From: Actinomadura viridilutea
GTDB lineage: Bacteria; Actinomycetota; Actinomycetes; Streptosporangiales; Streptosporangiaceae
NCBI GenBank assembly: GCA_003001795.1
Contig: PVNI01000006.1
Span: forward strand, 186,001 to 250,000
DNA: 64,000 nt
Direction of reading: 5' to 3'
The notes under the pieces: generated by a model
The model's database searches: none
Seen by the model: the letters and a program-made list of their open reading frames with translations, nothing else
What the model was told of the DNA's origin: nothing
Part shown: positions 25,374-37,652 of the stretch, in pieces
Position numbering within the stretch: position 1 is the first letter of the stretch
How the letters are laid out: every line of letters begins with the position of its first letter
Program-made: the position numbers and the translations under genes

Positions 25374-26486
25374 ATGTCCGACGCTTCACCTAAGATCCGC
25401 GTGGCCGTGGTCTTCGGCGGGCGCAGCAGCGAACACGAGATCTCCTGCGTCACCGCGGGCGCCGTCATGTCCGCCATCGACCGCGACCGCTATGAGGTGG
25501 TGCCCGTCGGCATCGCCCGTGACGGCCGCTGGGTGCTCGCGCCCGGAGACCAGCGCCTGGCCATCGAGGACGGGCGGCTGCCCGAGGTGACCGGCGACGG
25601 CAAGGAGCTGATGCTGCCGTTCGACCCGCGCAGCCGCGGCCTGATGGTGGTCGAACCGGGCCGGGTGCCCGCCACGCTGGCCGAGGTGGACGTCGTGCTG
25701 CCGCTGCTGCACGGCCCGTACGGCGAGGACGGCACCATCCAGGGCATGCTGGAGATGGCGGGCGTCCGGTACGTCGGCTCCGGGGTGCTGTCCAGCGCGG
25801 TCTGCATGGACAAGGGCTACATGAAGCTCATCTGGCAGGCCCGCGGCCTGCCGGTCGGCCGGCACGTGCTGATCAACGACCGGGAGTGGCGCACCGCCCG
25901 CACCGCCACGCTGGACGAGGTCAAGCAGCTGGGCCTGCCGGTGTTCGTCAAGCCCGCCCGCGCCGGGTCCAGCATGGGCATCTCCAAGGTGGAGGCCGAG
26001 GCCGACCTGGTCGCGGCGATCGAGGCGGCCCGCGAGCACGACCCCAAGGTCATCGTGGAGGCCGCGATCGTCGGCCGCGAGATCGAGTGCGGCGTGCTGC
26101 AGGGCCTGTCCGGCGGTCCCGCCGAGGCCAGCGTGCCCGCCGAGATCCTCATGGCGGGCGACCGCGACTTCTACGACTTCGAGACCAAGTACCTGGACGG
26201 CACCACCAGCCTGGCCATTCCGCCGGACCTGCCGCCCGAGGCCGTCGCCGAGGTCCAGCGTCTGGCCGTCGCGGCGTTCGAGGCGCTGGACTGCGAGGGC
26301 CTGGCCCGCGTCGACTTCTTCTACACCCCCGACGGCCGCTGGATCCTCAATGAGATCAACACCATGCCCGGCTTCACGCCCTCGTCGGCGTTCCCGCAGA
26401 TGTGGGCCGCGAGCGGCCTGGACTACCCGGCCCTGGTGGACCGCCTCATCCAGACCGCCCTGCAGCGCCCCGCAGGCCTGCGCTGA
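25374..26486 (+). CDS. ddl: D-alanine--D-alanine ligase
   Basis: 370 residues. It joins two D-Ala for peptidoglycan using ATP. The ATP-grasp signatures are VVFGGRSSEHEIS (13-25), LPLLHGPYGEDGTIQGMLEM, FVKPARAGSSMGISKV and VDFFYTPDGRWILNEINTMPG. In the omega-loop the ATKYLDG-like motif reads FETKYLDGTTS with Tyr, consistent with D-Ala-D-Ala rather than D-Ala-D-Lac specificity. ATG at 25374. Confidence 0.95.
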   Translation: MSDASPKIRVAVVFGGRSSEHEISCVTAGAVMSAIDRDRYEVVPVGIARDGRWVLAPGDQRLAIEDGRLPEVTGDGKELMLPFDPRSRGLMVVEPGRVPATLAEVDVVLPLLHGPYGEDGTIQGMLEMAGVRYVGSGVLSSAVCMDKGYMKLIWQARGLPVGRHVLINDREWRTARTATLDEVKQLGLPVFVKPARAGSSMGISKVEAEADLVAAIEAAREHDPKVIVEAAIVGREIECGVLQGLSGGPAEASVPAEILMAGDRDFYDFETKYLDGTTSLAIPPDLPPEAVAEVQRLAVAAFEALDCEGLARVDFFYTPDGRWILNEINTMPGFTPSSAFPQMWAASGLDYPALVDRLIQTALQRPAGLR

Positions 26487-26611
26487 CCCAGACCCGCCCC
26501 GAGCACCGCGAGGGAACGCTAACCCCGCCGTAAGGGCAGCGAAATCACTCGGAAACAGGGTGGTCGGCAGGATTCTCTTCGAGAAAATGGCACCGTAAGG
26601 GGGGAATCCCG

Positions 26612-27364
26612 TTGTCGCTCCTACCTGCCTCCGAGGCGTCCCGCGCGGGCGCTCACGCGTTTCCGGCGTCGTCATGGGGCGGTGGGGACGTGAGCCGGAC
26701 GGTGCCCGGGCACGACCGGTGGCACCCGGAGATCCCGGCGGTGGCCGAGGTCATCACGGGCGGATCGATCCGGCTGGAATGCCAGCGGCGCGAGCCCGGG
26801 GCCGAGCCGGTGCTGTGCGGCCCGGTCACGGTGGTGGGCGCCGAGCCCGGCGACGTGATCGTGGTGGACGTGATCGGCGTGGGCCGGTCCGACGGCCGGC
26901 ACGCGCCCGCCGGGCACCCCGGCGTGATCGGGTGCGCGCCGGACGCCGCGATGCTGACGGCCGCGGCCGACGAGCGGGCGGCCGCCGAGCCGGAGGCGGG
27001 AACGCCGCGGCCCGGCGCCGACGTGCCCGGCCTCCTGCTGGGGCATCTCGAGGAGGGGTCGGCGGAGTACCGGCGGGTCGCCGCGGAGGCGGTGAGCAGC
27101 CGGGCGCGCGGCCGGCAGATCGGGGGCTGCGGCATCGCCCCGCTGACGGCCGGCTCGCGGATCCTGCTGCCGGTGCACGTGCCCGGCGCCAAGCTGTCGG
27201 TGGGCGACCTGCACTTCCCCGCGAGCGGCGCCGAGGACTGCCGGGCGGCGGCGGGGGCCGGATGGATCGACCTGCGGGTCCACCTGACGCGCCGCGGCGT
27301 GGAGCGGTTCAGGGTGAACGGCCCGTTGTTGATGCCCGCCCCTCGAATGCCCGCGGGACGCTGA
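26612..27364 (+). CDS. Acetamidase/formamidase homologue, C-terminally truncated
   Basis: 250 residues from TTG behind AAGGGGGGAA. FmdA-family features are LECQRREPG, PVTVVGAEPGDVIVVDVIGV, AGHPGVIGCAPDAAML, RQIGGCGIAPLTAGSRILLP and VGDLHFPASGAEDC...GWIDL. The long FmdA type has roughly 400 residues. This frame stops after FRVNGPLLMPAPRMPAGR, so the C-terminal third or so is missing, and the next bases lead into a non-coding stretch and a tRNA pair. Activity is doubtful; it may be the remnant left by recombination at the tRNA site. Confidence 0.6.
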   Translation: MSLLPASEASRAGAHAFPASSWGGGDVSRTVPGHDRWHPEIPAVAEVITGGSIRLECQRREPGAEPVLCGPVTVVGAEPGDVIVVDVIGVGRSDGRHAPAGHPGVIGCAPDAAMLTAAADERAAAEPEAGTPRPGADVPGLLLGHLEEGSAEYRRVAAEAVSSRARGRQIGGCGIAPLTAGSRILLPVHVPGAKLSVGDLHFPASGAEDCRAAAGAGWIDLRVHLTRRGVERFRVNGPLLMPAPRMPAGR

Positions 27365-27694
27365 TCCCTCCGAAAAGGACCCGCACGCGGAGTCCGGTGC
27401 CGGCGACCTGAGGGAGCAGGGTCGGTGAAAACGCCATTTCGCGGGGTGCGGCGGACGGCCCGCCGCGACGGCGTCGTCCGGCGGAGAAAATGCGTTGCCC
27501 GAATCGGAGCCGCCGTGGCACCGTGGTCGTCGTCAGCCCGTCCGAGTATGACGAAAGGGGGATCGGCCATGGCGCTCGAACGGCTACGACTGCCTGGGGC
27601 GTCGCTCGTCGGGCATGGCCGGTCCCGCCCCTGACCTTTCCGGCCGCGCCATCGCGGGCGACGCCTTCCCCGAAACGTTCGGCATCGATTCCGC
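27365..27694. other. Non-coding stretch between truncated fmdA and the tRNA pair
   Basis: No gene is supported here. Short frames exist but have no family match and no convincing start. I find no inverted-repeat IS ends. The stretch may hold the deleted fmdA end and the promoter of the tRNA pair. Confidence 0.5.
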
Positions 27695-27771
27695 GCGGCT
27701 CTACTCCAATCGGCAGAGAGGCCACTTTCAGGAAGTGGTTGTTCCGGGTTCGAATCCCGGGAGCCGTACCA
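27695..27771 (+). tRNA. Atypical short tRNA, anticodon CAG (Leu codon CUG)
   Basis: Acceptor GCGGCTC (27695-27701) pairs with GAGCCGT (27761-27767, one G-U), followed by A and an encoded CCA. The anticodon stem CCACT/AGTGG encloses TTCAGGA, giving CAG at 27729-27731. The T arm CCGGG-TTCGAAT-CCCGG is perfect. The D stem is poor (CTC/GAG at best). The variable loop is five bases, although bacterial tRNA-Leu normally has a long variable arm, so decoding identity and charging are doubtful. Confidence 0.6.
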
Positions 27772-27772
27772 C

Positions 27773-27847
27773 GCCCCCGTCGCCCAACTGGCAGAGGCGC
27801 CTGTTCGAGAGGCAGGAATGGTGCAGGTTCGAATCCTGCCGGGGGTA
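27773..27847 (+). tRNA. Atypical short tRNA, anticodon GAG (Leu codon CUC)
   Basis: Begins one base after the CCA of the previous tRNA. Acceptor GCCCCCG pairs with CGGGGGT and resembles an actinobacterial tRNA-Glu acceptor. The T arm GCAGG-TTCGAAT-CCTGC is perfect. Anticodon stem CCTGT/GCAGG encloses TCGAGAG, placing GAG at 27807-27809, but with C where U33 is expected. No CCA is encoded and the variable loop has six bases. It could be a degenerate or specialised tRNA. Confidence 0.5.
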
Positions 27848-27960
27848 CTGCGTGATGGCGCAGGGATGATTCGCGGACTGCGCCGCCCTTATAGGGCGCC
27901 CGTCGGCACGCATTGACGGAAACGCGGTGGACCCGTGCGGCTGCGGGTAGGCCCTCGGGT

Positions 27961-28737
27961 ATGCCGGAGCTGCCGGACGTCGAAGGGTTCCGCCGGGTGC
28001 TGGCCGAGCACACCGGCGAGCCGATCACGGCCGTGCGGGTGTGCGACGCGGGCGTGCTGCGCGGCGTGACCCCGCGGCGGTTGGACAAGGCCTTGCGGGG
28101 GCGCAGGTTCGAGCCGCCGCGGCGGCACGGGAAGTGGCTGATCGCCCCGGCGGACGGTCCGGTGCTCATGCTGCACTTCGGGATGACCGGCTCGCTGTCC
28201 TGGCATGGGCGCGGCGAGCCGCGGCACCGGCACGACCGGGTGGTCTGGAGCTTCCCCGGCGGGGAGCTGCGCCTGCGCGACATGCGCAAACTGCAGGGCG
28301 TGCGGCTCGCCGCCGATGAGGACGAGGCCGGCCGGCTCCTCGACGATCTCGGCCCGGACGCGCTGGCGGCGTCCCGCGAGGAGTTCGCCGCGTCGCTGGC
28401 CGGACGCCGGGGCCGGCTGAAGTCGGCGCTGACCGACCAGTCGCTCCTCGCGGGGCTCGGCAACCTGCTGGCCGACGAGATCTGCTGGCAGGCCCTCGTC
28501 AGCCCGCTGCGGGACGTCCGGGACCTGCGCGACGACGAGGTGGCCGCGCTCTACCGGACCATGCGGCGCGTGCTGCGGGAAGCCGTCGACGAGGGACGGG
28601 TGCCGCCGCGCGACACATGGCTGACCGGGGCGCGCGACGAGCCCGGAAGGCCCTGCCCGCGCTGCGGGACGCCCCTGTCGAGACGCCGGATCGCAGGCCG
28701 CACGACCGTGTGGTGCCGCACCTGCCAGCCGGGGTGA
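27961..28737 (+). CDS. Fpg/Nei-family DNA glycosylase
   Basis: 258 residues starting MPELPDVEGFRRVLAEHTGE. The Pro2 and Glu3 that act in base excision and lyase chemistry are intact. The helix-two-turn-helix region is DQSLLAGLGNLLADEICWQA, and a zinc finger CPRCGTPL...WCRTC closes the protein. A second, more typical MutM lies at 50625, so this is a paralogue, perhaps Nei-like with a different lesion range. It lies between the odd tRNA pair and tRNA-Tyr. Confidence 0.85.
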   Translation: MPELPDVEGFRRVLAEHTGEPITAVRVCDAGVLRGVTPRRLDKALRGRRFEPPRRHGKWLIAPADGPVLMLHFGMTGSLSWHGRGEPRHRHDRVVWSFPGGELRLRDMRKLQGVRLAADEDEAGRLLDDLGPDALAASREEFAASLAGRRGRLKSALTDQSLLAGLGNLLADEICWQALVSPLRDVRDLRDDEVAALYRTMRRVLREAVDEGRVPPRDTWLTGARDEPGRPCPRCGTPLSRRRIAGRTTVWCRTCQPG

Positions 28738-28823
28738 CGGCGCCCCGGTCGCCGCCCCTCGGACGGCGGGAAAACCCTTTGCGGCGAAACGGCGTCCATT
28801 GGCATCGTGAAAACGCGACGCGA

Positions 28824-28909
28824 GGGGCGGCGCCGACGCGGGAGAGTCGGGTCTGCCTGTAAAGCAGAAGCTTCGCGCTGAGTGGGTTCGAATCCCACCC
28901 GCCCCACCA
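28824..28909 (+). tRNA. tRNA-Tyr (GTA)
   Basis: Acceptor GGGGCGG (28824-28830) pairs with CCGCCCC, then A and encoded CCA (28907-28909). The D stem CCGAC/GTCGG, anticodon arm TCTGC-CTGTAAA-GCAGA with GTA, long variable arm AGC-TTCGC-GCT and T arm GTGGG-TTCGAAT-CCCAC are all good. A class II body with GTA anticodon is the bacterial tRNA-Tyr. Confidence 0.95.
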
Positions 28910-29030
28910 TTCCTCGCGCAATCCCCGCGGCACCGGGCGAGCCCGCCGCCACGCCCCGTCCCGGCCGCACGGCGGGCGACGGGCGATGTTCCCGCGTTCT
29001 CGGCGCGGCGGGCGGGGCGGATGTGGGACG

Positions 29031-32288
<3,258 letters not shown>

Positions 32289-32478
32289 CCGACGGCCCGC
32301 ACCGCACGCACGGCGTGCGAGGTGGCGAATTTTGCCGGTGCGGTGCGGGACCGGTCGGCGGGAACCGCCGAATTCCGGGGAACGGCGGCGCCGGTTCGGG
32401 CGCCGACCTGGGGTGGTCTCGTGACGCGGGGTCAGGCGGCGCTTGCCGGTCGGGGACGTCGGGGTTACCGTCCCCAAA

Positions 32479-32495
32479 TTAGGAAACTTTCCTAA
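32479..32495. promoter_or_regulatory. Perfect palindrome TTAGGAAA-C-TTTCCTAA upstream of the GH18 gene
   Basis: A 17-base perfect inverted repeat lies 68 bases before the start of the secreted glycosidase gene, in an otherwise GC-rich gap. Its position and symmetry suggest an operator for a carbohydrate-responsive regulator. The protein that binds is not known from this window. Confidence 0.6.
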
Positions 32496-32563
32496 CTGAA
32501 AGGTGTCTTGGGGAAGTCTGCACCTGCCCCGCACGATCCCCGCACGATCCCAGGGAGCGACTC

Positions 32564-33520
32564 TTGCGACGCATCATCGTCCCCGTGATGGCGGCGCTGC
32601 TCGCCGCGCTGACGCTGGGCTTCGCCCGGCCGACCGCCGCCCAGGCCGCCCAGACCATCCGCTTCGCCCCGTACATCGACATCACCATGACGACGCCGTC
32701 GCTGACCGCCGCCGCGCAGGCGACCGGCGTCCGGAACTACACGCTCGCCTTCGTGCTCGCCGACAGCACCGGCTGCAACCCCGCGTGGGGCGGCACGATC
32801 CCCCTCGACGACGCCCGCATCATCAACGACGTCCGCGCGCTGCAGAACAGCGGCGGCCAGGTGATCGTGGCGTCCGGCGGCGCGCTGTCGCCGTACCTGG
32901 AGCACGTCTGCGGCTCGGCCGACGCGCTGCTGGCCGCCTACAAGAAGGTCCTCGACACGGTGGGCACCAACCACCTGGACGTCGACATCGAGGCGGCCGT
33001 GGACGTCGCCAAGGTGAACACCGCCCTCAAGCGGCTCCAGGACGAACGCGGCACGTCCATCAGCTACACCCTGCGCGTCCAGGGCCAGGACTACGGCGTC
33101 GACCCGTTCTCCGTGCAGATCCTGCAGGACGCGGCCGCCCGCGGGCTGGACGTCGTCGTCAACCCGATGCTGATGAACTTCGGCTACACCGGCGACTGGG
33201 GCGCCGCCATGATCTCCGCGGCCGAGGCGACGCTGCGGCAGATGCGCCAGATCTGGCCGAACCGCTCCGACGCCGAGCTCAAGCGGCGGCTCGGCATCAC
33301 CCCGATGATCGGCAAGAACGACTCGGGCATGACCACCACGCTGGACCACGCCCGCGCCCTGCGCGACTGGGCCAACGCCAACCACATCGGGTTCGTCGGC
33401 TTCTGGTCCGTGGGCCGGGACAACGGCGGCTGCCCCGACGGCCGCGTCTCGCCGACCTGCAGCGGCATCGCCCAGTCCCCGTACGAGTTCACGGGCGTCT
33501 TCAAGGGCTTCACCGGCTGA
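32564..33520 (+). CDS. Secreted GH18 (chitinase-like) glycosyl hydrolase
   Basis: 318 residues. The signal peptide is MRRIIVPVMAALLAALTLGF followed by an AQAA cleavage region near 29. The catalytic DxDxE of family GH18 is read as D139-V-D141-I-E143. The barrel start FAPYIDITM and end GFVGFWSVGRD agree with chitinase-like proteins of actinomycetes. There is no binding domain. The start is TTG behind GGGAGC, the only start that keeps the full signal peptide. It probably trims chitin or a related glycan outside the cell. Confidence 0.85.
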   Translation: MRRIIVPVMAALLAALTLGFARPTAAQAAQTIRFAPYIDITMTTPSLTAAAQATGVRNYTLAFVLADSTGCNPAWGGTIPLDDARIINDVRALQNSGGQVIVASGGALSPYLEHVCGSADALLAAYKKVLDTVGTNHLDVDIEAAVDVAKVNTALKRLQDERGTSISYTLRVQGQDYGVDPFSVQILQDAAARGLDVVVNPMLMNFGYTGDWGAAMISAAEATLRQMRQIWPNRSDAELKRRLGITPMIGKNDSGMTTTLDHARALRDWANANHIGFVGFWSVGRDNGGCPDGRVSPTCSGIAQSPYEFTGVFKGFTG

Positions 33521-33596
33521 GGCCGCCGCGGTCCGGCTGAAGAAACCGCCGGGGCCGGGCGGGCCCGCTGCCGTCGACCGCCCGGCCCGGGGCGCG

Positions 33597-33630
33597 CCGT
33601 CCCCGGTCCACCGCTCAGGACCGGGGACGG
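33597..33630. terminator. Bidirectional hairpin between convergent genes
   Basis: CCGTCCCCGGTCC (33597-33609) pairs perfectly with GGACCGGGGACGG (33618-33630) around an 8-base loop, between the GH18 gene and the convergent DUF3515 gene. Confidence 0.8.
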
Positions 33631-33702
33631 CCCCCTGCGTCCTGAAGCGACAGGATTGCCTGTCCGTGCGGCCACAGGTCGATGCACCCGTGGTGAGCCG
33701 GG

Positions 33703-34209
33703 TCAGATCTGGCCCTCGGGCTTCTTGGGAATGGTGGCGGCGATCGCCGCGCCGAGTTCGATGAGCACGTCGCCCGGCGGCGTGTACGCGGCGGGAACGG
33801 TCACCTCGACGTACGCCTGGCGGGCCACGGCCGTGAACGTGACCGGCCGGTCGACGGGCACGCCGAACCAGTCCACGCCGTTGATGGTCATCAGCTGGGA
33901 GTCGGGCCGCAGCTCGGGCGGCCGCGGCACGCCGCAGCGCAGCGCGATCGCCGGGGACCCCCACGCGGCGGTCAGCGGCGACTCGGGGGTCGTGTCGCGG
34001 CGCTCGTGCCCGAGCACCTTCTCCGGAAGCCGCAGCCCCGCGCACAGCCGGGCCGTCGCCGCGTCCGGCGTGGGCACGGGCACCCGCACGGCCCCGGCGC
34101 CGCACCCGGCCGCCAGCAGGGCGGCGGGCAGGAGCGCCGCGAGGGCGGTCCGGACCCGGGGCGCGCGGCGGGCGGCGGACGACGGCGCGCGGGGGGTGGC
34201 ACGGCGCAC
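33703..34209 (-). CDS. DUF3515-like lipoprotein
   Basis: 168 residues. A twin-Arg-rich start is followed by a hydrophobic stretch and lipobox LLAAGC (Cys36), so it is probably a membrane-anchored lipoprotein. The body has two further Cys (LCAGLRLPEKV and ALRCGVPRPPEL), likely a disulfide, and INGVDWFGVPVDRP, which fits the actinobacterial DUF3515 family usually found near thiL. Function unknown. Confidence 0.75.
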   Translation of the reverse strand: MRRATPRAPSSAARRAPRVRTALAALLPAALLAAGCGAGAVRVPVPTPDAATARLCAGLRLPEKVLGHERRDTTPESPLTAAWGSPAIALRCGVPRPPELRPDSQLMTINGVDWFGVPVDRPVTFTAVARQAYVEVTVPAAYTPPGDVLIELGAAIAATIPKKPEGQI

Positions 34210-34224
34210 GGGCGGACCGCCGCC

Positions 34225-34458
34225 TCAGATGTGGACGATCGGGCAGGTCAGCGTGCGGGTGATGCCCTCGACCGCCTGGATCTGGGCCACCACCAGCTTG
34301 CCGAGGTCGTCGACGTTGCCGGACTCCGCCCGCACGATCACGTCGTAGGGCCCGGTCACGTCCTCGGCCTGGACGACGCCCGGGATGCCGGCGATCTGAC
34401 GGGCGACCTCGGCCGCCTTGCCCACTTCGGTCTGGATGAGGATGTAGGCGCGCACCAT
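34225..34458 (-). CDS. Lrp/AsnC ligand-binding (RAM) domain protein
   Basis: 77 residues, ATG at 34458. MVRAYILIQTEVGKAAEVAR and DVTGPYDVIVRAE form a stand-alone AsnC C-terminal (RAM) domain without the HTH. Such proteins bind amino acids and oligomerise. It lies 15 bases upstream of the DUF3515 gene on the same strand and is divergent from thiL. Confidence 0.85.
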   Translation of the reverse strand: MVRAYILIQTEVGKAAEVARQIAGIPGVVQAEDVTGPYDVIVRAESGNVDDLGKLVVAQIQAVEGITRTLTCPIVHI

Positions 34459-34588
34459 CTCGTCCTCCCCGGGCGTAGAAAGAGCCGTCGGACGGTCACC
34501 GTATCGTGATACCCGCTGTGACGGCGCGTCGGGGGTGATCTTCGCATTTCGGGGCGCACACGACCAAGATCGGCGAGTCGGGGAGCAT

Positions 34589-35509
34589 ATGACCACGATC
34601 GGTGAGCTGGGCGAGTTCGGGCTGATCGCCCGGCTGACGCGGGGCCTGCCGCTCGGCCCGGACGTCGCGCTGGGCCCGGGCGACGACGCGGCCGTGGTCG
34701 CCGCCCCGGACGGGCGCGTCGTCGCCACCTGCGACCTGCTGGTCGAGGACAGGCACTTCCGCCGCGACTGGTCGCCCCCGTACGACATCGGGCGCAAGGC
34801 GGCCGCCCAGAACCTCGCGGACGTGGCGGCCATGGGGGCCCGTCCCACGGCGCTGCTGGTCGGGCTGGCGGCGCCCGCCGCCACCGAGGCCGCCTGGGTG
34901 CAGCGGCTGTACGACGGGCTGGCCGACGAGTGCGCGCGGGCCGGCGCGTCGGTGGTCGGCGGCGACGTGGTGGCCGCCGAGGCGATCACCCTGGCCGTCA
35001 CGGCGCTGGGCGACCTGGCGGGCCGGCCGCCGCTGACCCGCTCGGGGGCCCGCCCCGGCGACCTGGTGGCGGTGCGGGGGCGGCTGGGGCTGTCCTCGGC
35101 GGGCCTGGAGCTGCTGCGGCGCGGCGAGGACGAGCCCGCCGAGCTGGTCCGGGCGCACCGGCGGCCGAGTCCGCCCTACGAGGCGGGGGCCGAGGCCCGC
35201 GCGGCCGGCGCCACCGCGCTGCTGGACGTCAGCGACGGCCTGGTGCAGGATCTCGGGCACGTCGCCGAGGCGTCCGGGGTCCGCATAGAGATCGATTCGA
35301 CGGCCGTCCCCGTCCCCGAGATACTCGGGCCCGGCGGTCTGCGGCACGCCCTCACCGGCGGGGAGGACCACGCGTTCGCGGGGACGTTCCCGCCCGGCGC
35401 GCGGCCGCCCGCCGGCTGGACGGTCATAGGCCGCGTCGCCGAGGGCGCGGGCGTCGTCGTGGACGGCCGCCCGTACGGCCCCGGCGGATGGGACCATTAC
35501 CGCGGGTGA
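34589..35509 (+). CDS. thiL: Thiamine-monophosphate kinase
   Basis: 306 residues. It phosphorylates thiamine monophosphate to thiamine pyrophosphate. AIR-synthase-fold motifs are EFGLIARLT, GPGDDAAVV, CDLLVEDRHF with metal Asp residues, AAQNLADVAAMGA, VGGDVV, DVSDGLVQDL and GGEDHAF. GGGGAG lies four bases before the ATG. thiD follows one gene downstream, so thiamine phosphorylation steps are grouped. Confidence 0.93.
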   Translation: MTTIGELGEFGLIARLTRGLPLGPDVALGPGDDAAVVAAPDGRVVATCDLLVEDRHFRRDWSPPYDIGRKAAAQNLADVAAMGARPTALLVGLAAPAATEAAWVQRLYDGLADECARAGASVVGGDVVAAEAITLAVTALGDLAGRPPLTRSGARPGDLVAVRGRLGLSSAGLELLRRGEDEPAELVRAHRRPSPPYEAGAEARAAGATALLDVSDGLVQDLGHVAEASGVRIEIDSTAVPVPEILGPGGLRHALTGGEDHAFAGTFPPGARPPAGWTVIGRVAEGAGVVVDGRPYGPGGWDHYRG

Positions 35510-35641
35510 GGCGCACGCCCCGGCCGGGCCGGCGCGGGCCGCCCGCCCGCCCCGGCGGTGAACGACCCGGACGTCTTTCACCGTCTGGTGGGCAGATTTG
35601 ATGCTGGTTTGGTATACATCCTCTGATCGAAGAGGGATGGG

Positions 35642-36247
35642 ATGGGACGACACACCAAGCCGAGCCGACCCGAAGACGAGGCCGGCGCCACCGGCGCCGA
35701 TCCGCCTCGGACCGGCCGCCGATGGTTGAGGCTCATCGGTCTGGTCCCCCTTCCCCTCTTTCCGATGCTGGCCCTGGTGATCGCCGTCGGGGTGGTCGCC
35801 TACGCGTTCAGCACCCAGCAGATCTCCCTGAACTTCGCCGGCGGGGCCCCGTCCGAGCCGCACACCGGCAACCGCGACAGCCAGGTGTCCGACCGCGGCC
35901 AGGGCGGCCGCGCCAGCCGCGGCGTCGAGCGCTCCGACGGCCTGGTGGTGGGCTTTCGGGTCCGGTCCCGCACCGCGACCGGCTACCGCGCCCGGGCCAC
36001 CATCGCCAACCGCGGCGCCCGCCCGGTGCCGAAGTGGGCCCTCGCCTTCCGGATCAAGGGCTCCCGGGTGGTGTCGCTCTCCGGCGGCGTCGTCGTCCGC
36101 ACCGGCGCCACCGGCTGGGTGCGCAGCCGTCCCGGCGCCCCGGAGCTCGCGCCCGGCCAGTCCGTGCGCGTCGAGTTCGTCGGCACCGGCACCCCCCGCA
36201 CCCCGTACAAGTGCATCCTCAACAGCCAGCCCTGCACCCTGGTCTGA
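35642..36247 (+). CDS. Membrane-anchored CBM2-like protein
   Basis: 201 residues. A positively charged cytosolic start precedes a membrane helix (about 31-55), an unstructured Gly/Arg/Ser linker, and a C-terminal beta domain (VGFRVRSRTATGYRARATIA, NRGARPVPKWALAFRI, LAPGQSVRVEFVGTG, YKCILNSQPC) resembling the cellulose-binding CBM2 fold. The exposed Trp residues that bind cellulose are largely absent (only W110-like KWAL and GWVRS remain), so sugar binding is uncertain. GAGGGATGG precedes the ATG. Confidence 0.65.
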   Translation: MGRHTKPSRPEDEAGATGADPPRTGRRWLRLIGLVPLPLFPMLALVIAVGVVAYAFSTQQISLNFAGGAPSEPHTGNRDSQVSDRGQGGRASRGVERSDGLVVGFRVRSRTATGYRARATIANRGARPVPKWALAFRIKGSRVVSLSGGVVVRTGATGWVRSRPGAPELAPGQSVRVEFVGTGTPRTPYKCILNSQPCTLV

Positions 36248-36298
36248 CCGGCCGCCCGAACCGATCAAAGCGGCCGTGAACCCCCTAAAGTGGGCGGC

Positions 36299-37117
<819 letters not shown>

Positions 37118-37137
37118 CCGGACCCGGACATGCGAAA

Positions 37138-37170
37138 AGTCGGCTCGCCGGACGAACCGGTGAGCCGACT
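37138..37170. terminator. Bidirectional hairpin between thiD and rpmB
   Basis: AGTCGGCTC (37138-37146) pairs with GAGCCGACT (37162-37170), extended by an inner CCGG/CCGG. An AAAA run precedes it, giving a U tract on the rpmB side. Confidence 0.8.
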
Positions 37171-37194
37171 GGGGTCCGGACGGCCGCCTGGACG

Positions 37195-37389
37195 TCAGAC
37201 GGAGGGCTTGACGACCTTGCCCGCCTTGATGCAGGACGTGCAGGCGTTGATCCGCTTGGTGCTGCCGTTCACGACGGCGCGCACGCGCTGGATGTTGGGG
37301 TTCCAGCGGCGCGGGGTGCGGCGGTGCGAGTGGGAGACGCGCATGCCGAAACCGGGTCCCTTGCCGCAGACGTCGCAGACGGAAGCCAC
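37195..37389 (-). CDS. rpmB: 50S ribosomal protein L28
   Basis: 64 residues: CDVCGKGPGFGMRVSHSHRR then RWNPNIQRVRA and CTSCIKAGKV. Four Cys in two CxxC pairs mark the zinc-binding form. GTG at 37389 follows GGAG at good spacing and gives the usual MA/VASVCDVCG start. Confidence 0.95.
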   Translation of the reverse strand: MASVCDVCGKGPGFGMRVSHSHRRTPRRWNPNIQRVRAVVNGSTKRINACTSCIKAGKVVKPSV

Positions 37390-37652
37390 GGGAAACTCCA
37401 AGTGGTGTCGATGCTGTGCGATGGAGCGGCCGGCGTCGACCGGACGGACCGGCGCTCGAGAATGGCACCCCGGACGAGGCGCACGGACCAGAGTAGCCCA
37501 CCCGGCGTCGGGTAGGCGAATCGGCCGCGCGTGCCCGGGGCGCGCCCTGTTCCCAACGGCGCGGTGCGCGCGGTAGAGATGGCAGCGCGGAAACCCGACG
37601 GACCCCGGCGGACGCTCCGGCGGGAACCGGGCACCTGTGGAGGGGGGCGAGC

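Noticed and set aside
27848..27905. A third tRNA in the odd tandem array
   Set aside because: CGCCC-TTATA-GGGCG looks like an anticodon arm, but there is no T arm, no acceptor pairing and no D arm; at most it is a weak hairpin.
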